Below are positions 24,111 through 36,125 of a stretch of DNA of 64,000 nucleotides, in pieces. Source of the DNA: Ophioderma brevispina. Its lineage: Eukaryota > Echinodermata > Ophiuroidea > Amphilepidida > Ophiodermatidae. The stretch spans positions 62,001-126,000 of the forward strand of contig JAMKCH010084933.1 in the NCBI GenBank assembly GCA_023653785.1, given 5' to 3'. The notes beneath the pieces are model-generated. The model was not told where the DNA came from. It ran no database searches and was given only the letters and a program-made list of their open reading frames with translations. The position numbers and the translations under genes were made by a program. How positions within the stretch are numbered: position 1 is the first letter of the stretch; the number at the start of each line of letters is the position of its first letter.

Positions 24111-24199
24111 GCAAACAATTTCCCAAAAGGGACCTCAAGAACTAAATTATGCTTTCAACTGGAAGTATTAGTAACTCAGTGCTGGAGTGCTGTAGAGGC

Positions 24200-24500
24200 A
24201 TGAAATGGGGTGGTTTGGAAGGAGAAACATGGGATAGTTGGGGAAGTGGACCTGGGGTAATTGGGAAGAGAAATCTGGGTTAGTTCAGAAAAGATCATGT
24301 TATCTGGAATGGATACCCATGATTATTTGGGAATTGGCCATATTTGGGTTAGTTGGGAAAGGACACCTGTGTTAGATGAGGAGAATTTTAGTTACTTGAG
24401 AAGGATTCTCGGTGGCAGCTGGGAAGGGGCTCTGAGACAGATGAAAAGGGGATCTTGTGTAGTTGAGAAGGGACATTGTGGCAGTTAGGACCTTAGACTC
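24200..24500. repeat. G-rich imperfect short tandem repeats
   Basis: Phrases of the type gggttagttgggaag recur irregularly about every 25-35 bases. No coding signal. Confidence 0.45.
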
Positions 24501-24582
24501 GGGGGAGGTCAATAAAGTGGACTTGAGTTGCAAAGGGGTATTTAAACAGGGGGCCCTAGGTAGGTGCAGGTCACGTCTGATA

Positions 24583-24600
24583 AGGTTCCGTACGGAACCT
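24583..24600. repeat. Perfect 18-bp palindrome
   Basis: The sequence aggttccgtacggaacct equals its own reverse complement. Role unknown. Confidence 0.8.
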
Positions 24601-24764
24601 AACAAGCCCCCGTCACGAATCGCGAAAGCCGAGAACCGCGAAATTCTAGTAGTATATACAATTGTCGCATACAAGGACCTGGCAGGATAAGCAGAGAAAA
24701 GCGCCCTCAGTTTTGACATTGCCTTATATGCCTTCAATGGGAAGTCGAGTTTTTATTATACAAC

Positions 24765-24853
24765 CCCCCCAAGAACGGGAAAGAGACTTATTATGCTGAT
24801 GTGTATAGATAATATCTATCTACCATGTAAGTGGCTTTCCCGTTCTTGGGGGG
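24765..24853. repeat. Hairpin-forming inverted repeat (19-bp arms)
   Basis: ccccccaagaacgggaaag at 24765-24783 is the exact reverse complement of 24835-24853, with a 51-base loop. It could be a short MITE or the terminal part of one. Confidence 0.8.
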
Positions 24854-27552
24854 AATGGGTTCATTTTAAACAATTTCTCCATCGAGGGTGCATAAAATAG
24901 AGCATAAACACCCCCATACATAGTATTCAATCATGTTTGCCCTCCCCAATATATTCCAAAGCATAATAGTTTTGTGCATACTCTACCAGAACAAAGTACA
25001 CTGTATACCAGAACTTACTTGTATTGTTATTCATGAATAAAACTTTGCATAAGAATTAATATTATGTATTAGTCCAACAGATTTTCCCTGAGCTCTGAAC
25101 CATAGCCAAATGACCACTTCTGGATAGTCACTCTGATCATCAATGAAAGACCTATTGCATAACATCATGAATATAAATCTCAAGTGAGATTTTGAAGTAG
25201 TATGAATTATTTATAGTTGTGGGTTTGCTATTTAGAACTCAAACACCCCTTCCAATTTGGAGGGTTTTTTTAAAGGTTTTTAGCTTATTATGGCAATTTT
25301 AGAGGAAAGCATGAGCTATCATCGGCTATGATGTTTCGAGGCAAACAGAAGCCTCTTTTTACTTAGTCGCACAAAATACGAATCGCTCACCAGTTAGGCG
25401 GAGCCTCGCGTCTTGTTCATTCTGTATTTAATACAATCTGATGGTCCTACCCAGTTACGCAACTGTCCAGTACAAATAATACACAATAGGTCGTGCTCGT
25501 TGGACAACGACGTCGCCCGTACATGTCCGCATCATTGATTGGCCACATATATTCAAATATACTCATAAACGCCAAAATATGGAAAAGCAACCCCCCGCGA
25601 AGAAATTTTCGCAATCACGAAAATTTTTACATAACACCGCCAGTACAATCTGAACAAGGCTGTCTGACCGAGCTGACTAGCTAAACCGCAGACACCTGTT
25701 TTGGAATACTAAAAATAGCTATGGCTATGATTTCGACTGTTAAGTATGACAATGCGTTTGGTCAAAAATACTATTGCTTTACGGTAGTTCGCTGGCGATA
25801 TAATTCATATTGCCTTGAACAAGGCTACACACCAGTTTGAAGTTGAAGCAACTGAGGAGGTACCTTTCTGGACTTTTTAAAAGTAACTGTTATTGTTCGG
25901 GGTGTATAGAAATAGATTTATTTGCTCACAGATCAGGACTTTAGATTTACCTGTTTCGACCACTTTCAAAGGCAGATAACCGCCATCTTTCACAGCATCC
26001 TGTATTTGACAAGCAAGGGCTAGACAGTATCTATCGTCCTATTGTCCATTGTTGCAGTCTTTGTGTACTAATGCAGATTTTAGGCGTTTTGGTTTTCTTT
26101 TGGGCGACCAAATTTGTCTACCTTAAATTCCATTCTTCACGTAACTGATGAAATGAAAAGTGTACAATATCTGTAATTGGCACTGTCCAGTATTTCAATA
26201 GGCATTCGGTCTTTTCATTAGTAGATTAGACTAATCTTAGGAGAATGATGTGTGCTGTCTTTTCATTTGTTGGGGGAATCGTGAACGTATTGCCACACGG
26301 ATTCTTCTGGACACTTGCTTGGACCAGAAAGAGCAAGTCAATGACACCACATCCACTGACCATATCAACAGATCTACGAGATTATTTTATCAAATTCTTC
26401 GGCAAGTGTTTGCCTCAAACATTTTAGAAAACCTAGACATTTTTCGAACGCAAAAACAATCTTCCATATTATTTGTCCACTATCAACACTTTTCGTTGTC
26501 ATGATTTTTTTTTGCCGATGATGATTACGGCCAGGCTATTTTGTTTATAATAAAAAAAAATCGTACCACATTGATTTGAGGACACGCCATATGCTCCTGG
26601 TTTCAGCCCAAATCAATTGCTTTCCCTTGCAATGTCCACAAGGTATTTGACAGGTCTCACGATACTATTCCTTTAAACTTACTAATAGCTGAACTTTTGA
26701 TATTAAACGACTCTTCCCCTGGTGACAGAAATGCTAAAATTCCTGGTAGATGTTTAGACAGGCTGTACTGCGGCCAGTAGATAGAAGTCACTCTGGGACA
26801 TGACTTTTTATGCTTGTTTGCGAAACTATTCATGCGAGATTATATTCAGTGTCAGTGTGGTGTAAGGTGTATGGATTGCTTTGATTGCGTCGTGGACAAT
26901 TTAATGTCATGCTTCGGAGATCTCTGATTCCATTTTCTCATGTAAGATAGATTGGTATTCTTTATTCAGAACAAAGAATAAAGAAAATTCAGTAATTTTA
27001 TTGGTAATGGACCGCTAAGAAATGGCGATAGATTGAGTTATCATTTTCTCAAGGTAGTTAATAATCCCTTAATCAGCACGCATAAAATAAATACCAAAGC
27101 CATATGCTATGCCAAAAAAATGAGATTGAAATGTTTGGTTATGAAAATCCAGGTGAACTTATGGGTAATGATATGGTATGCAGTCTAAGTAGGTAGGATG
27201 AAAATTGAAATAGATTGCCAATTGGTATTTGAACATGAAAATAATACATAGGTCCCCTTGAATACAAATCAATATTCCGAAAGGTGACAAAAAAACTAAA
27301 AGTGCATATATTGTAACAATGTCGATATAATAGGTAAACCTATGACCTTTGTTGCGTGAGTTTCCTGAGTTGTAATGAAGCTTACCTACCATGTCCAAAG
27401 CCGATTGAGGAGTCTTCATTCACTGAAAACATATTTTACACAATAATATAATCGTCAAATGCATACTGTAATTAAAAGTAAGAAGCTTTCACGGATAAAA
27501 ATGTATTGCCGACCATCTCTATATATTTTTTTTAGTTTCAAACTTCATGTAT
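24854..27552. other. Unassigned region
   Basis: No gene, RNA or repeat family could be recognised over about 2.7 kb. A small hairpin gaggcaaacagaagcctc lies near 25339-25356. Open frames at 25493-25684 and 26245-26504 show no domain. Confidence 0.4.
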
Positions 27553-27840
27553 TTAAAGGTCCCAGGAAATGCAAAGGGTTTGGTCAAGTCTACAAGGAGG
27601 GACGAGAAAGCATTCAATATTTGGGTTGGTGATGACATCATTAGTGAAACTATTGATTTTTCAGAGAGTAATAGAAAATTTCAGTGACTGGTGTGAATCT
27701 AAATTCATGACACTGACTGAAAATCAATAGTGTCACTAATGATGTCACTAGTAGTGTATTCTTTTTTGTGGCCCTGTTTATTGGAATGGAATGCCCGTAA
27801 AGATTTGGAGTAGGTTTATATCATTTCCTGGGACCTTTAA
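27553..27840. mobile_element. TTAA-bounded foldback MITE
   Basis: Starts TTAAAGGTCCCAGGAAATG (27553) and ends with its exact reverse complement at 27840. An inner inverted repeat (gacatcattagtgaaactat near 27632 against aatagtgtcactaatgatgt near 27727) extends the fold, so most of the 288 bases can form one hairpin. TTAA may be the target duplication or part of the terminus; the palindrome does not allow a choice. Confidence 0.8.
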
Positions 27841-28546
27841 TGGCAATACAAAACAGGTTAGTGCTTGATCTTGAACGAAACGTGGTGTAAAAATAAACAT
27901 GCCAGAAATTACAAGGCATAAAAGAAAACTATATAAAAGATAAGCGCAGGACAGGGAATAATAATAACAACATTTTGATTTTTTTCTATGTGTGCTATTT
28001 TTGTTGCCGGTGTGAAAGGAATTATCCACTGAAGTCACGGTCCGATTTATACAGCATAGGGCACTATAAATGTAAGGGGGGGGGGGTAACCCGTTCGAGT
28101 TGACCAAACAACGTGGTATGCAAATTCAAATGAGATAACAACATTTTTAAAGTGTGTACAATATAATCTATTAATGCTTTTTACTTGATCGAAATCGGGC
28201 ATACGGTTCCGGAAATATGGTCGATCAAAGTGAAGCAATGAATGCAAAAGTTGCTAAAAATGTGCTATTTCCTATCATTTTATGTGCAAATATTTTCGAG
28301 ACTGGCCAATTCTGTATAAATTATAGAACGTAAGTCAGTGGCCTTAGAGATGGCGCAGGTTATTTGGAAAGCCATCTAAAATACCAACAAAGACTAGGCT
28401 TGTTTCGACTCATTTAGATGCATTTTTCATGCTGATTCTGAATATGCCCTGGAAAATTTAATAATTTTGACCTTTTTGAAACAAAAATTAACAAATATTG
28501 ATCTTTGAGCGCTTGCCGTGTTCAAAGGATTACGTTTTTATTCTGT
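27841..28546. other. Unassigned region
   Basis: A G-run lies at about 28077-28086. The minus-strand open frames 27778-28107 and 28047-28247 have no domain. Confidence 0.4.
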
Positions 28547-28862
28547 TTAACCACGTTTCCCGGACTTTGGGTCACTTCTGACCCAGATTCACTTCAGTGG
28601 TTCCATTGTTTTAGGCCAGTCAACCTTGACAATTTTTCAAAACTAGCGAGACAGAGCAATTTTGACCGCAGACGGCCCTAGATTTTCTAGCCAGAGTGTC
28701 TCGCCGCGAGGCCGTTTATCAATGAAACTGCAACCCGATATCAGCTCATGTGCCCACACATGTTTGCCGACGGGAGGTCAGTAATTGCCAATCTTTATCG
28801 CTAAAGTCCCTGGTGTGTGAGGCCTGTGAATGTGCCTAGCACGGGTCCGGGGAAATGGTTAA
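28547..28862. mobile_element. Possible TTAA-bounded MITE
   Basis: TTAA at 28547-28550 is followed by CCACGTTTCCCGGAC, and GTCCGGGGAAATGG precedes TTAA at 28859-28862. The inverted termini match at about 13 of 15 positions with small gaps. The interior is GC-richer than its surroundings and has no coding capacity. Confidence 0.5.
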
Positions 28863-29693
28863 AAAAAGCAATAAGTATAGAATTTGGCTAGATTATTTAA
28901 AAAAATAACAGATTGTGGAATTTCTTTATGTATTTATTGTTTCCCGACCCTGAAATATTTAGCAAAAATTAAATTAATTACACGAGAACGAATGTATAAA
29001 TATTTGTGATTCTTTCAAATTTTAATTGTAATTATAAATTATAAATTAGCCTACAACTTAAACTAATAAAATTTTTAAATATTTGGTATTAAAAGCGCCC
29101 TCAATTTAATAAAATACGGAATATCGTATGGTCCTGGAAATTGGTACAGATGATATTACAAGTAGATCTACCAAAAAATGAAACCCGATTTTTGATTTGG
29201 TTTTCCAAATCTGATTGGTCGATTAACGCTTACCATTGTGCGTATTGTTCCCATATATCCTCCACCCAAGTATGTTGCGAGTGCGAGTTTTCGTTAAGCA
29301 GTTCTGTGTGTTCCCGTGTTTAGCCAATCACAGGCTTTTCTCAGTTACCATGGCAATCTGAGTGAAATGACATATGTTTCTGAAACCTAGTGATCACGGG
29401 TAACAATATGATATACGACACATGCCAAATCATTTGGTAAAATATTGTCTAAAGTGGCATCGGGGTTTACGGGTTAACCCCTCCTTAAATTTCATGATTC
29501 TCTTGAGTTAACTCAGAAAGGCATTGATGATTATCATTATGTGCAGGAGGTGATAGAACTTGCTAGATTAAGTAGATTTTTATGTCGTTGTCAATACATG
29601 TATGACATAAACTCCCGGCCAGTTACACTGACCACAGATTATCATGCTTGGATGATCATGCACCTGTCGACTTGAATGTCTGCTTTCTTATAG
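28863..29693. other. Unassigned region
   Basis: No gene or repeat recognised; very AT-rich from 28900 to 29080. Confidence 0.4.
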
Positions 29694-29840
29694 TGGGTTC
29701 ATACTTCATCGACAGACATCGAGCGACGCTAGCCTTTCAAACATGCTTTTCACGTTACGCGTATGTTTATGCATATTGCGCCCGAAATATGTTCGAAAGG
29801 CTAGCGTCGACAAACGTCTGCCGATGAAGTATGAACCCAC
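29694..29840. mobile_element. Short palindromic MITE
   Basis: gtgggttcatacttcatcg at the left (29694) is matched inverted by cgatgaagtatgaacccac at the right (to 29840), and cgacgctagcctttc is matched by gaaaggctagcgtcg further in. Arms are about 50 bases with a short central loop. Confidence 0.8.
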
Positions 29841-29924
29841 CTTGAAGCATCTATAATGACGATTACAACGAATGATCGCTGCGTCATTCAGGTGAGTGAG
29901 AGCATTCGTCATTTCTTGAGTTAA

Positions 29925-30060
29925 GGTCCGTTCATACTTCCACTGCACTGCATTGCATTAAATTTACTTCAATGTTCCGTCACTTCCGCTGCACTCCTAA
30001 TCGATTTACTGCAGGTTATCCCAGGTCACGGGTTGCAGTACATTGCAGTAAACTCTCGAA
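29925..30060. repeat. Partial MITE-like sequence
   Basis: Begins aaggtccgttcatacttcc, which resembles the start of the palindromic MITE at 29694. Partly inverted phrases (actgcactgcattgcatt and gcagtacattgcagtaaa) face each other. The right end is not defined. Confidence 0.35.
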
Positions 30061-30087
30061 GGATTGTCCACAACAATCTCTCGAATT

Positions 30088-30625
30088 TCAATATCAACAG
30101 TTAATCGTTGCCTGTTTGAAGCCAATCTGAAGGCCCATAAACCACTCATCACGATCCCACTTAGTCTAAGGGAAATGTAAACAATGACTGGGATGGACGG
30201 GACAGAGTCCGCAGGTTGCCTCCGGAGAGGGTCCTTGACACCTAGGAATATGACCGATATGGTGGAGTATCGGTGATGGTTTGGGGTGGCATTACATGGA
30301 AAGAATGCTCAAGGCTCATAAAAAATTGTGAAACGCTACATTCATGACGTTTTAAAACCTGTAGTTCTTCCATCAATGAGGAAAAGCAAAGACCTTGTCT
30401 TCAGAAAAAGCCAGACCACACAGCAAGAATAACTACTGACCTTTTTCTCCCATGTCCAGCCAGGTCTGCAGATTTTTCACCCATTGAATATCTTCCAACA
30501 ACACTTCAGAAGCTAAATGGGTGAGAATTCGTCAAACTATTATCTAGAGGCTAGAGGCTTCTAACTGGATGCCTCAAGACATACAGAAGCCTATACTTCA
30601 ATCTGTGGTGTGGGGAATTATTTTG
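30088..30625 (+). pseudogene. Tc1/mariner-type transposase relic
   Basis: Remains of a cut-and-paste transposase. The N-terminal DNA-binding end reads ISTVNRCLFEANLKAHKPLI (about 30092-30151) followed by a stop. A deletion removes the first catalytic Asp region. Then WDGRDRVRRLPPERVLDT (about 30192-30245), DRYGGVSVMVWGGITWKE (about 30253-30306), PDHTARITTD (around 30412-30440) and PARSADFSPIEY (around 30458-30492), which corresponds to the canonical SPDLNPIEHLW block with the third catalytic Glu kept. WMPQDIQKPILQSV (about 30558-30600) ends the match. The QDNARPH block is shortened, so the second catalytic residue is doubtful. Several stops and deletions; inactive. No terminal inverted repeats identified. 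Confidence 0.8.
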
Positions 30626-31573
30626 TAACCATTTTATGGCAAAAAAAAGGGAGACAAATTTCACAATTTTAAAGACAATCTTCAGAAATCATGACTTTCC
30701 GTCATTTGCGTATCACCCGTTTTTGTGTATGTTTAAGACAGAAATTTTGTTTATTTAAAAAATCCGCATACAAATAGTTCAATTAGTTACCGTGTATAAT
30801 GACCAGAAACAATTTGACCCAGTGCAATATACAACGCCTCTTATTATTTCTTATACTTTTGAAGTTTCTGATTGAGCGTATCACCAAATTTAAAAGGAAC
30901 GCCGATATTTTTCTTTGATATAGCATATCTGATAAATGTATGCCGTCTGGTGTCCTTTACAAATACGCAATATCTTCTTAACATATCGTTAATGTTATTT
31001 GGATATACTTATACCTTGTCTATTGCTTAACTTAAACAATTATTTTATATACTGAGTATCTGGTTATCATTTCAACTAAATGCAAAACAGTGCACAATAA
31101 TTCATGAACTTCTAACGTCATGATTTCCTATACAAACCCCTCATGAGTTTGTATATTGCTATACATTGCTGGTTTGAATATTTATAACCTTGGACTATTC
31201 GTATGGAGTAGCCTACCAGCGCGTCTATTGCCGCGGCAGCGAGCATGCCTTTCTGTTCAATACATGCATGTGGCAATCCACAGGACAGGAGCCAGTTCGC
31301 AGAACGTAGTCATAAATCTACCTGTATGCTATGATATACCTTGAATAGTCCAACTTATCCAAAGCATTGTGCAACTAGTATAAAAAGGTCTATTGTGTAG
31401 GACATAAGCATGAGTTCGTATGCACGTAGGGCAGCGTATACGTTTCGCGAAAGAGTGGCAAGCTTGTTTATATGACAGCTAATAAAGCCAGTAAAAGCAT
31501 TTGCAGCAGCTACAACGTAAGGCTGATGAATTGAGGTGAAGCTAGCAGTTTGGCTTACTTTTGAAACTCACCC
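30626..31573. other. Unassigned region
   Basis: No gene recognised. Terminal repeats of the Tc1 relic were sought here and not found. Confidence 0.4.
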
Positions 31574-33643
31574 GACTATTTATTATTTATTTATTAAAAC
31601 TTCTTTTGCCTGGGGAACAAATTCATTGATCAACACTGTTCTTCAATTTGGCCCAGGGGTCAAACATAATACATTAAAAATAGACATCATACAAAGCAAA
31701 AAATGTACACAGAATAATATATATAAAATATACATTTTAAAACGTGCGGAAACATAAAAATAAACGAATAGGTGGCCATGACGCACCAAGGACTGCTGAC
31801 CAGGGGCATGAAAGTGGACAGGCCAAGGGAGCAGCCATCCAACACTGGAACAGGATGGGTGAAAAATAGATAACAATAAAACCGACAGCAAGCACAAGGG
31901 TTGCCCCTACCACTCAAATTACATCCCCGCCCCAGGTTGGAGGCAACTCCTCCTTGCACCCACATGCAACAGCCTAGCGGGCAGAAAAATACGTCATAGC
32001 CCCTAAAACAATAAATCAGTATAAAAATTAGCTACAGGCAACTAACACTGGAAAATGTTATGATAATACAAATAACAGTACTAGCCATACAAAAATAAAC
32101 AGATGTAATGAATATTGCACTAGAGAACCAGGATAGGATATTAATATTACACAGTGCTTTGAAGCGTGCAAGATTTGGTGGTAAGGGAGATTTTGCATAG
32201 GATGGGAGATTGTTAAGGAAAGCACACCCCTGGAAGCATATTTCCTTTTGGCCGAAAAACAATTACAAAGAGGAATAACCAGATTACCACGGGTACCAGC
32301 TCTGGTCAAATGTTGTGACTAGATATCACTGTATGAAATATATTGCACAGTGGTAAAGGGAGGGAATTAGTCAGGCTTTTGTAAACAAAAATATTGAGAT
32401 GCTTATCGCGACGATAGCTGAGTTTTTCCCATTTTACATGTGTTGTCAGAACTTCCCAGTTTGGTACCTACGAGGAAGACCCATAAGAGAAATTATTTTG
32501 CCGGCTGTGTTTTGTAGGACGTCAAGTTAAATGAGGAGAAATTTTGGCCTTTCCCCATACGACATCACAGTAGTCAAAGTGGGGAATTATTAAAGCTTTG
32601 TATACAAGTTAAGAGTATCTCTGGGCAAAATATGTCTGAGTCTTCTGAGAAGCCCATTGCGTTGGGAAACTTTGCGTTGTATTTTGGAAATGTGGGTAGT
32701 CCATGTAAGGGAAGAATCAAGCCAGACACCCAGATATTTGAAATCATCAACATTTTCAATTGAGTACCATGGATGCAAACTGCAAGATCAACATCTCTAT
32801 GAGCAAGCTTTTGCTGAGTGGCAAGCAACATACCCTTAGTTTTTTTGACATTAAGAGTCAGAAAATTGGATTGAGCCAATCAGCAACCCGTGTAAGTTCG
32901 GTTTTTAGAACTTCGTTAATTACCAACGAATAACCACGAACTGTTTTGCCCTTAACAAAGATTGCTGTGTCATCAGCGTAGAGAGTGACTTTAGAGTTTG
33001 CATGAGTTACTATGCTGGAGAGATCATTTATGTAAAGAGTAAACAGCAAAGGCCCCAGTATAGAACCTTGGGGACACCAAAATTAACTGGGGCAGAGGTG
33101 GATAAGCTTTCCCCAATTTTGGTAATTTGCTGACGTCCTCCGAGATATGATCCAAACCAGTGAGTTCCCGGCCATGCACCCCTAAGTTATGAAGTTTATT
33201 GATTAGGACACTGTGGTGGACCGTGTCAAATGCCTTCTTTAAATCTAAAAACAACTCTACAGTAAAAAGGCCAGAGTTAAAATTATCAAGAAGGTAATCA
33301 GTGACTTCAAGAAGGAAGGTTTGCGTGGAGTGCTTTGACCTGAAACCCGACTGGTTTGGAGACAAAAGGTTATGTTTTGTTACAAAATTATAGAGCTGGC
33401 CATGTACTAATTTTTCAAAAATTTTCATACATGATGGGATGACAGATATGGGTCTGTAGTTATTAGTGCTAAGGTGATCACCCTCTTTAAAAAATTGGTG
33501 ACACCCTGCTTTTTTTCCATGGTGAAGGTACAACTCCCGAGGAGAGACTAAGGTTCATGATGTAAGTTAAAGGCCTGTATATCTGCTCAGCACCAATCTT
33601 GAGGAGTTTAGGACTTATATTGTCAAGACCAGTTGCTTTCTTG
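31574..33643 (-). pseudogene. CR1/Jockey-type LINE, 5'-truncated, fairly recent
   Basis: Minus-strand non-LTR retrotransposon. Reading from 33643 down: KKATGLDNISPKLLKIGA, PWKKSRVSPIF then (after a frameshift near 33500) KEGD and NNYRPISVIPSCMKIFEKL, SGFRSKHSTQT, ELFLDLKKAFDTVHHSVL (about 33250-33200), two frameshifts through WFGSYLGGRQQ and GVPQGSILGPLLF, LYINDL, LYADDTAIFVKG (about 32983-32948, catalytic pair intact), LTLNVKKTKGMLL, FKYLGVWLDSSLTW (about 32745-32700) and the C-terminal TRGNLVIPLCN block (about 32295). The 3' UTR ends in an AATAAAT-type tail at about 31574-31600. Few stops but at least three frameshifts. The 5' end is cut before the RT domain, and the endonuclease is missing. 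Confidence 0.85.
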
Positions 33644-34105
33644 CAGTCTACCAACAGTTTGCCTCTTTGTGCAACCCGGAGTGATACACAATGCATGGAT
33701 TCTTTCCAAATTGGAAAGAATCTTGGATATGATGTATCAACGCGACATGTTAACAATGATTAGTATTACTAGGTTGCCACGTAAATACACTTGGATATGA
33801 TGTATCCAGAAGGAGAGTATACTGCTGATGATAAAGTCGTCTTTTATAGGTACTAAACAGGTTAAGTCGTCATGAGTCTGATAGCAGTTGGAATATGATT
33901 CTGGTTACTTACTAATAGAGTGTAATTCAGTTGAATAGAGTTCACTTGCACTTCTTGGCGTTATCCAGTTGCTGTATTTGATGGGAGATGAGACAACTCA
34001 TTGCATCAACTTCTAGATAAGCCTCCCAGCACATCCAATTTGGAAAGAATCCATGCATTGTGTATCACTCCGGGTTGCACAAAGAGGCAAACTGTTGGTA
34101 GACTG
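33644..34105. repeat. 72-bp perfect inverted repeat at the LINE 5' junction
   Basis: 33644-33715 is the exact reverse complement of 34034-34105, with 318 bases between. The left arm begins exactly where LINE homology stops. The left arm's outer edge also forms a 25-base palindrome (33698-33722, gattctttccaa...). In the spacer, cttggatatgatgtat occurs twice (33723 and 33791). Confidence 0.85.
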
Positions 34106-34229
34106 TCTTTGTTATCTTCAGTGGAAATCATGTTTTATAGAAGGAAGACAAAGTTCTGCACTGTATCTTGTGGCATGGCGGAATAGATGGTGCTCTAGGA
34201 ACCTCAGCGATTGGTAACTGTTCATGCAT

Positions 34230-35720
34230 ATTACATGATGTCAGGGGTCTATAAGACTGCTTTGGACTGGGTGGCATTTCTGTTGAATGATGTCAAGTTT
34301 ACTGTTTGAGACAGAGTCTGATCAACTCCTGTTCTTTGACCTTGTCATGTACGTTGAATTATTTTTTAAATGTGTTCTTTGACTGGGTTATTTACGTTGC
34401 ATGATGTCAGGGCTACTGTGTAATACTGTGTCTGATCACGCACTGTTCTTTGACTGCATCATTTATTCAAGTCTATCAAGTCTGATCATGAATTAACGAC
34501 TGTTCTTTGACTGGATTATTTATGTTCTTGCTGTCGGGGGTTACTGTGTTAGACTCTGTCTGATCAGGCACTGTTCTTTGACTGGCTCATTTATGTTCTT
34601 GATGTCAGGGTTTATTGTATGAGACTGAGTCTGATCAAGCATTGTTCTTTGGCTGGGTCATTTACGTTGCATGATGTCAGGGTTACTGTTTGATACTGTG
34701 TGTGATCAAGCACTGTTATTTGACTTGATCATTTATACGAGTCTTAACAAACACTGTTATCTCACTCAGTCATTTTTGTTCCTTGATTTTTTTTGTCCTA
34801 TGATGTCAAGGTTACTATATGAGACCGAGTCTAATCAAGCACTGCTCTCTGCTCTTTAGCTAAAAAGATTATGTTGCATGATGTAATATTTACTCTATAA
34901 GATTGAGTCTAGTCAACAACTGTTCTTTGACTAAATCATATATGTTGCATGGTGTCAAGGTTCCTGTGTGAAAGTCTGATTAACCACTGTCCTATGACTT
35001 GGCCATGTCGTGACTAGGTCATTTACGTTGCATGATATCAGAGTTAATGTATGATTTAGTCCTATCAACGACTAGACTTCAGATGGGTTATTTATTTTGA
35101 GTCTGAGCAACCACTCTTCTTTGACTGGTAAATTTACGTTGGATGATTTCAGGGTTACTGTGTAAGATATAAAAACGGCTATTCCTTGACTTATTTATTT
35201 GAACCTGAGCAACATTGCATGATGTTAGAATTACTTTATAATATTGACTGATCAATCACTGTTCTCTCAGAGGTTACTGTATACGACAGTCTTTGATTAG
35301 CCACTGTTCTTGACTAGGACATTTATGTTGTATGATTTCTGGTTTACTGTATGGAACTGACTCTGCTCAAAGAGTATTCTTTGACTAGGTCATTTTCTTT
35401 TCGTGATGGCATGGTTACAGTATTGGACCTACTCTAATCAAGCGCTGTTTTTGACGGGGTCATTTACGTTGAATGATGATACGGTTACTGTATGAGACTG
35501 AATCTGATTAACATTGTTCTTTACCTGTGTCATTTTTGTTGCATGATGCTAGGGTTACTGTAAGAGATTCAGTCTGACCAAATACTGTTCTTTGACAAGG
35601 TCATTTATGTTACACGATATCTGAGTTACTCTATGAGACTGAGTCTAATAAAACACTTTCCTTTGACAGGGTTGTTTATGTTACGTGATGTCAAGGTTAC
35701 CATTATCAAACTGTAATTTG
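34230..35720. repeat. Divergent ~71-bp satellite, about 20 copies
   Basis: A unit of the form gatgtcagggttactgt, gagactgagtctgatcaa, gcactgttctttgactgg and gtcatttatgttgcat repeats with strong sequence drift. Measured spacings between tgttctttgac landmarks at 34501, 34572, 34643 and 34714 are 71 bases; other intervals vary through indels. The open frames at 34671-34859 are by-products. Confidence 0.9.
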
Positions 35721-36078
35721 ATCAACTACTCTTATATTTCTTTGTGCCATTTTATTAAAAGTAATCACATTAAAATTTCACGGAATCCCGCTTTCATGTT
35801 ACGAATATCACAGGTAATAGAAACAGATTTCGGTTCTCTGCTTGAGGCTGTTATTTCACGTTGCTTGAAATTAAAAGTGGATTGTTGTTGTTGTTGGTGG
35901 TGGCATACTTGCCTCTAGAATAGTTACTCTTCAGATAAATTCAGGTGCATCTTCCCCGTTCTGGTTGTGCTTGCTTTAATAAATTGTATAATTAGGTTTT
36001 GTTTTGGCCTTGTCTTCTTTTCTCTTGAGGTCTGTGCTTATTTGTATGTAAAGAGCCACATGATGATGATTGAGTGAT

Positions 36079-36079
<1 letters not shown>

Positions 36080-36125
<46 letters not shown>
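36080..36125. repeat. (GAT)n microsatellite
   Basis: About 15 uninterrupted GAT/ATG repeats. Confidence 0.95.

Noticed and set aside
31643..31897. Minus-strand open frames 31643-31965
   Set aside because: They lie in the 3' UTR of the LINE downstream of its C-terminal block and show no domain.
34001..34186. Plus-strand frame with ERIHALCITPGCTKRQTVGR, considered as a zinc-finger (THAP-like) fragment
   Set aside because: Only two cysteines in a short frame, no other motif, and the segment is part of the inverted repeat at the LINE junction.
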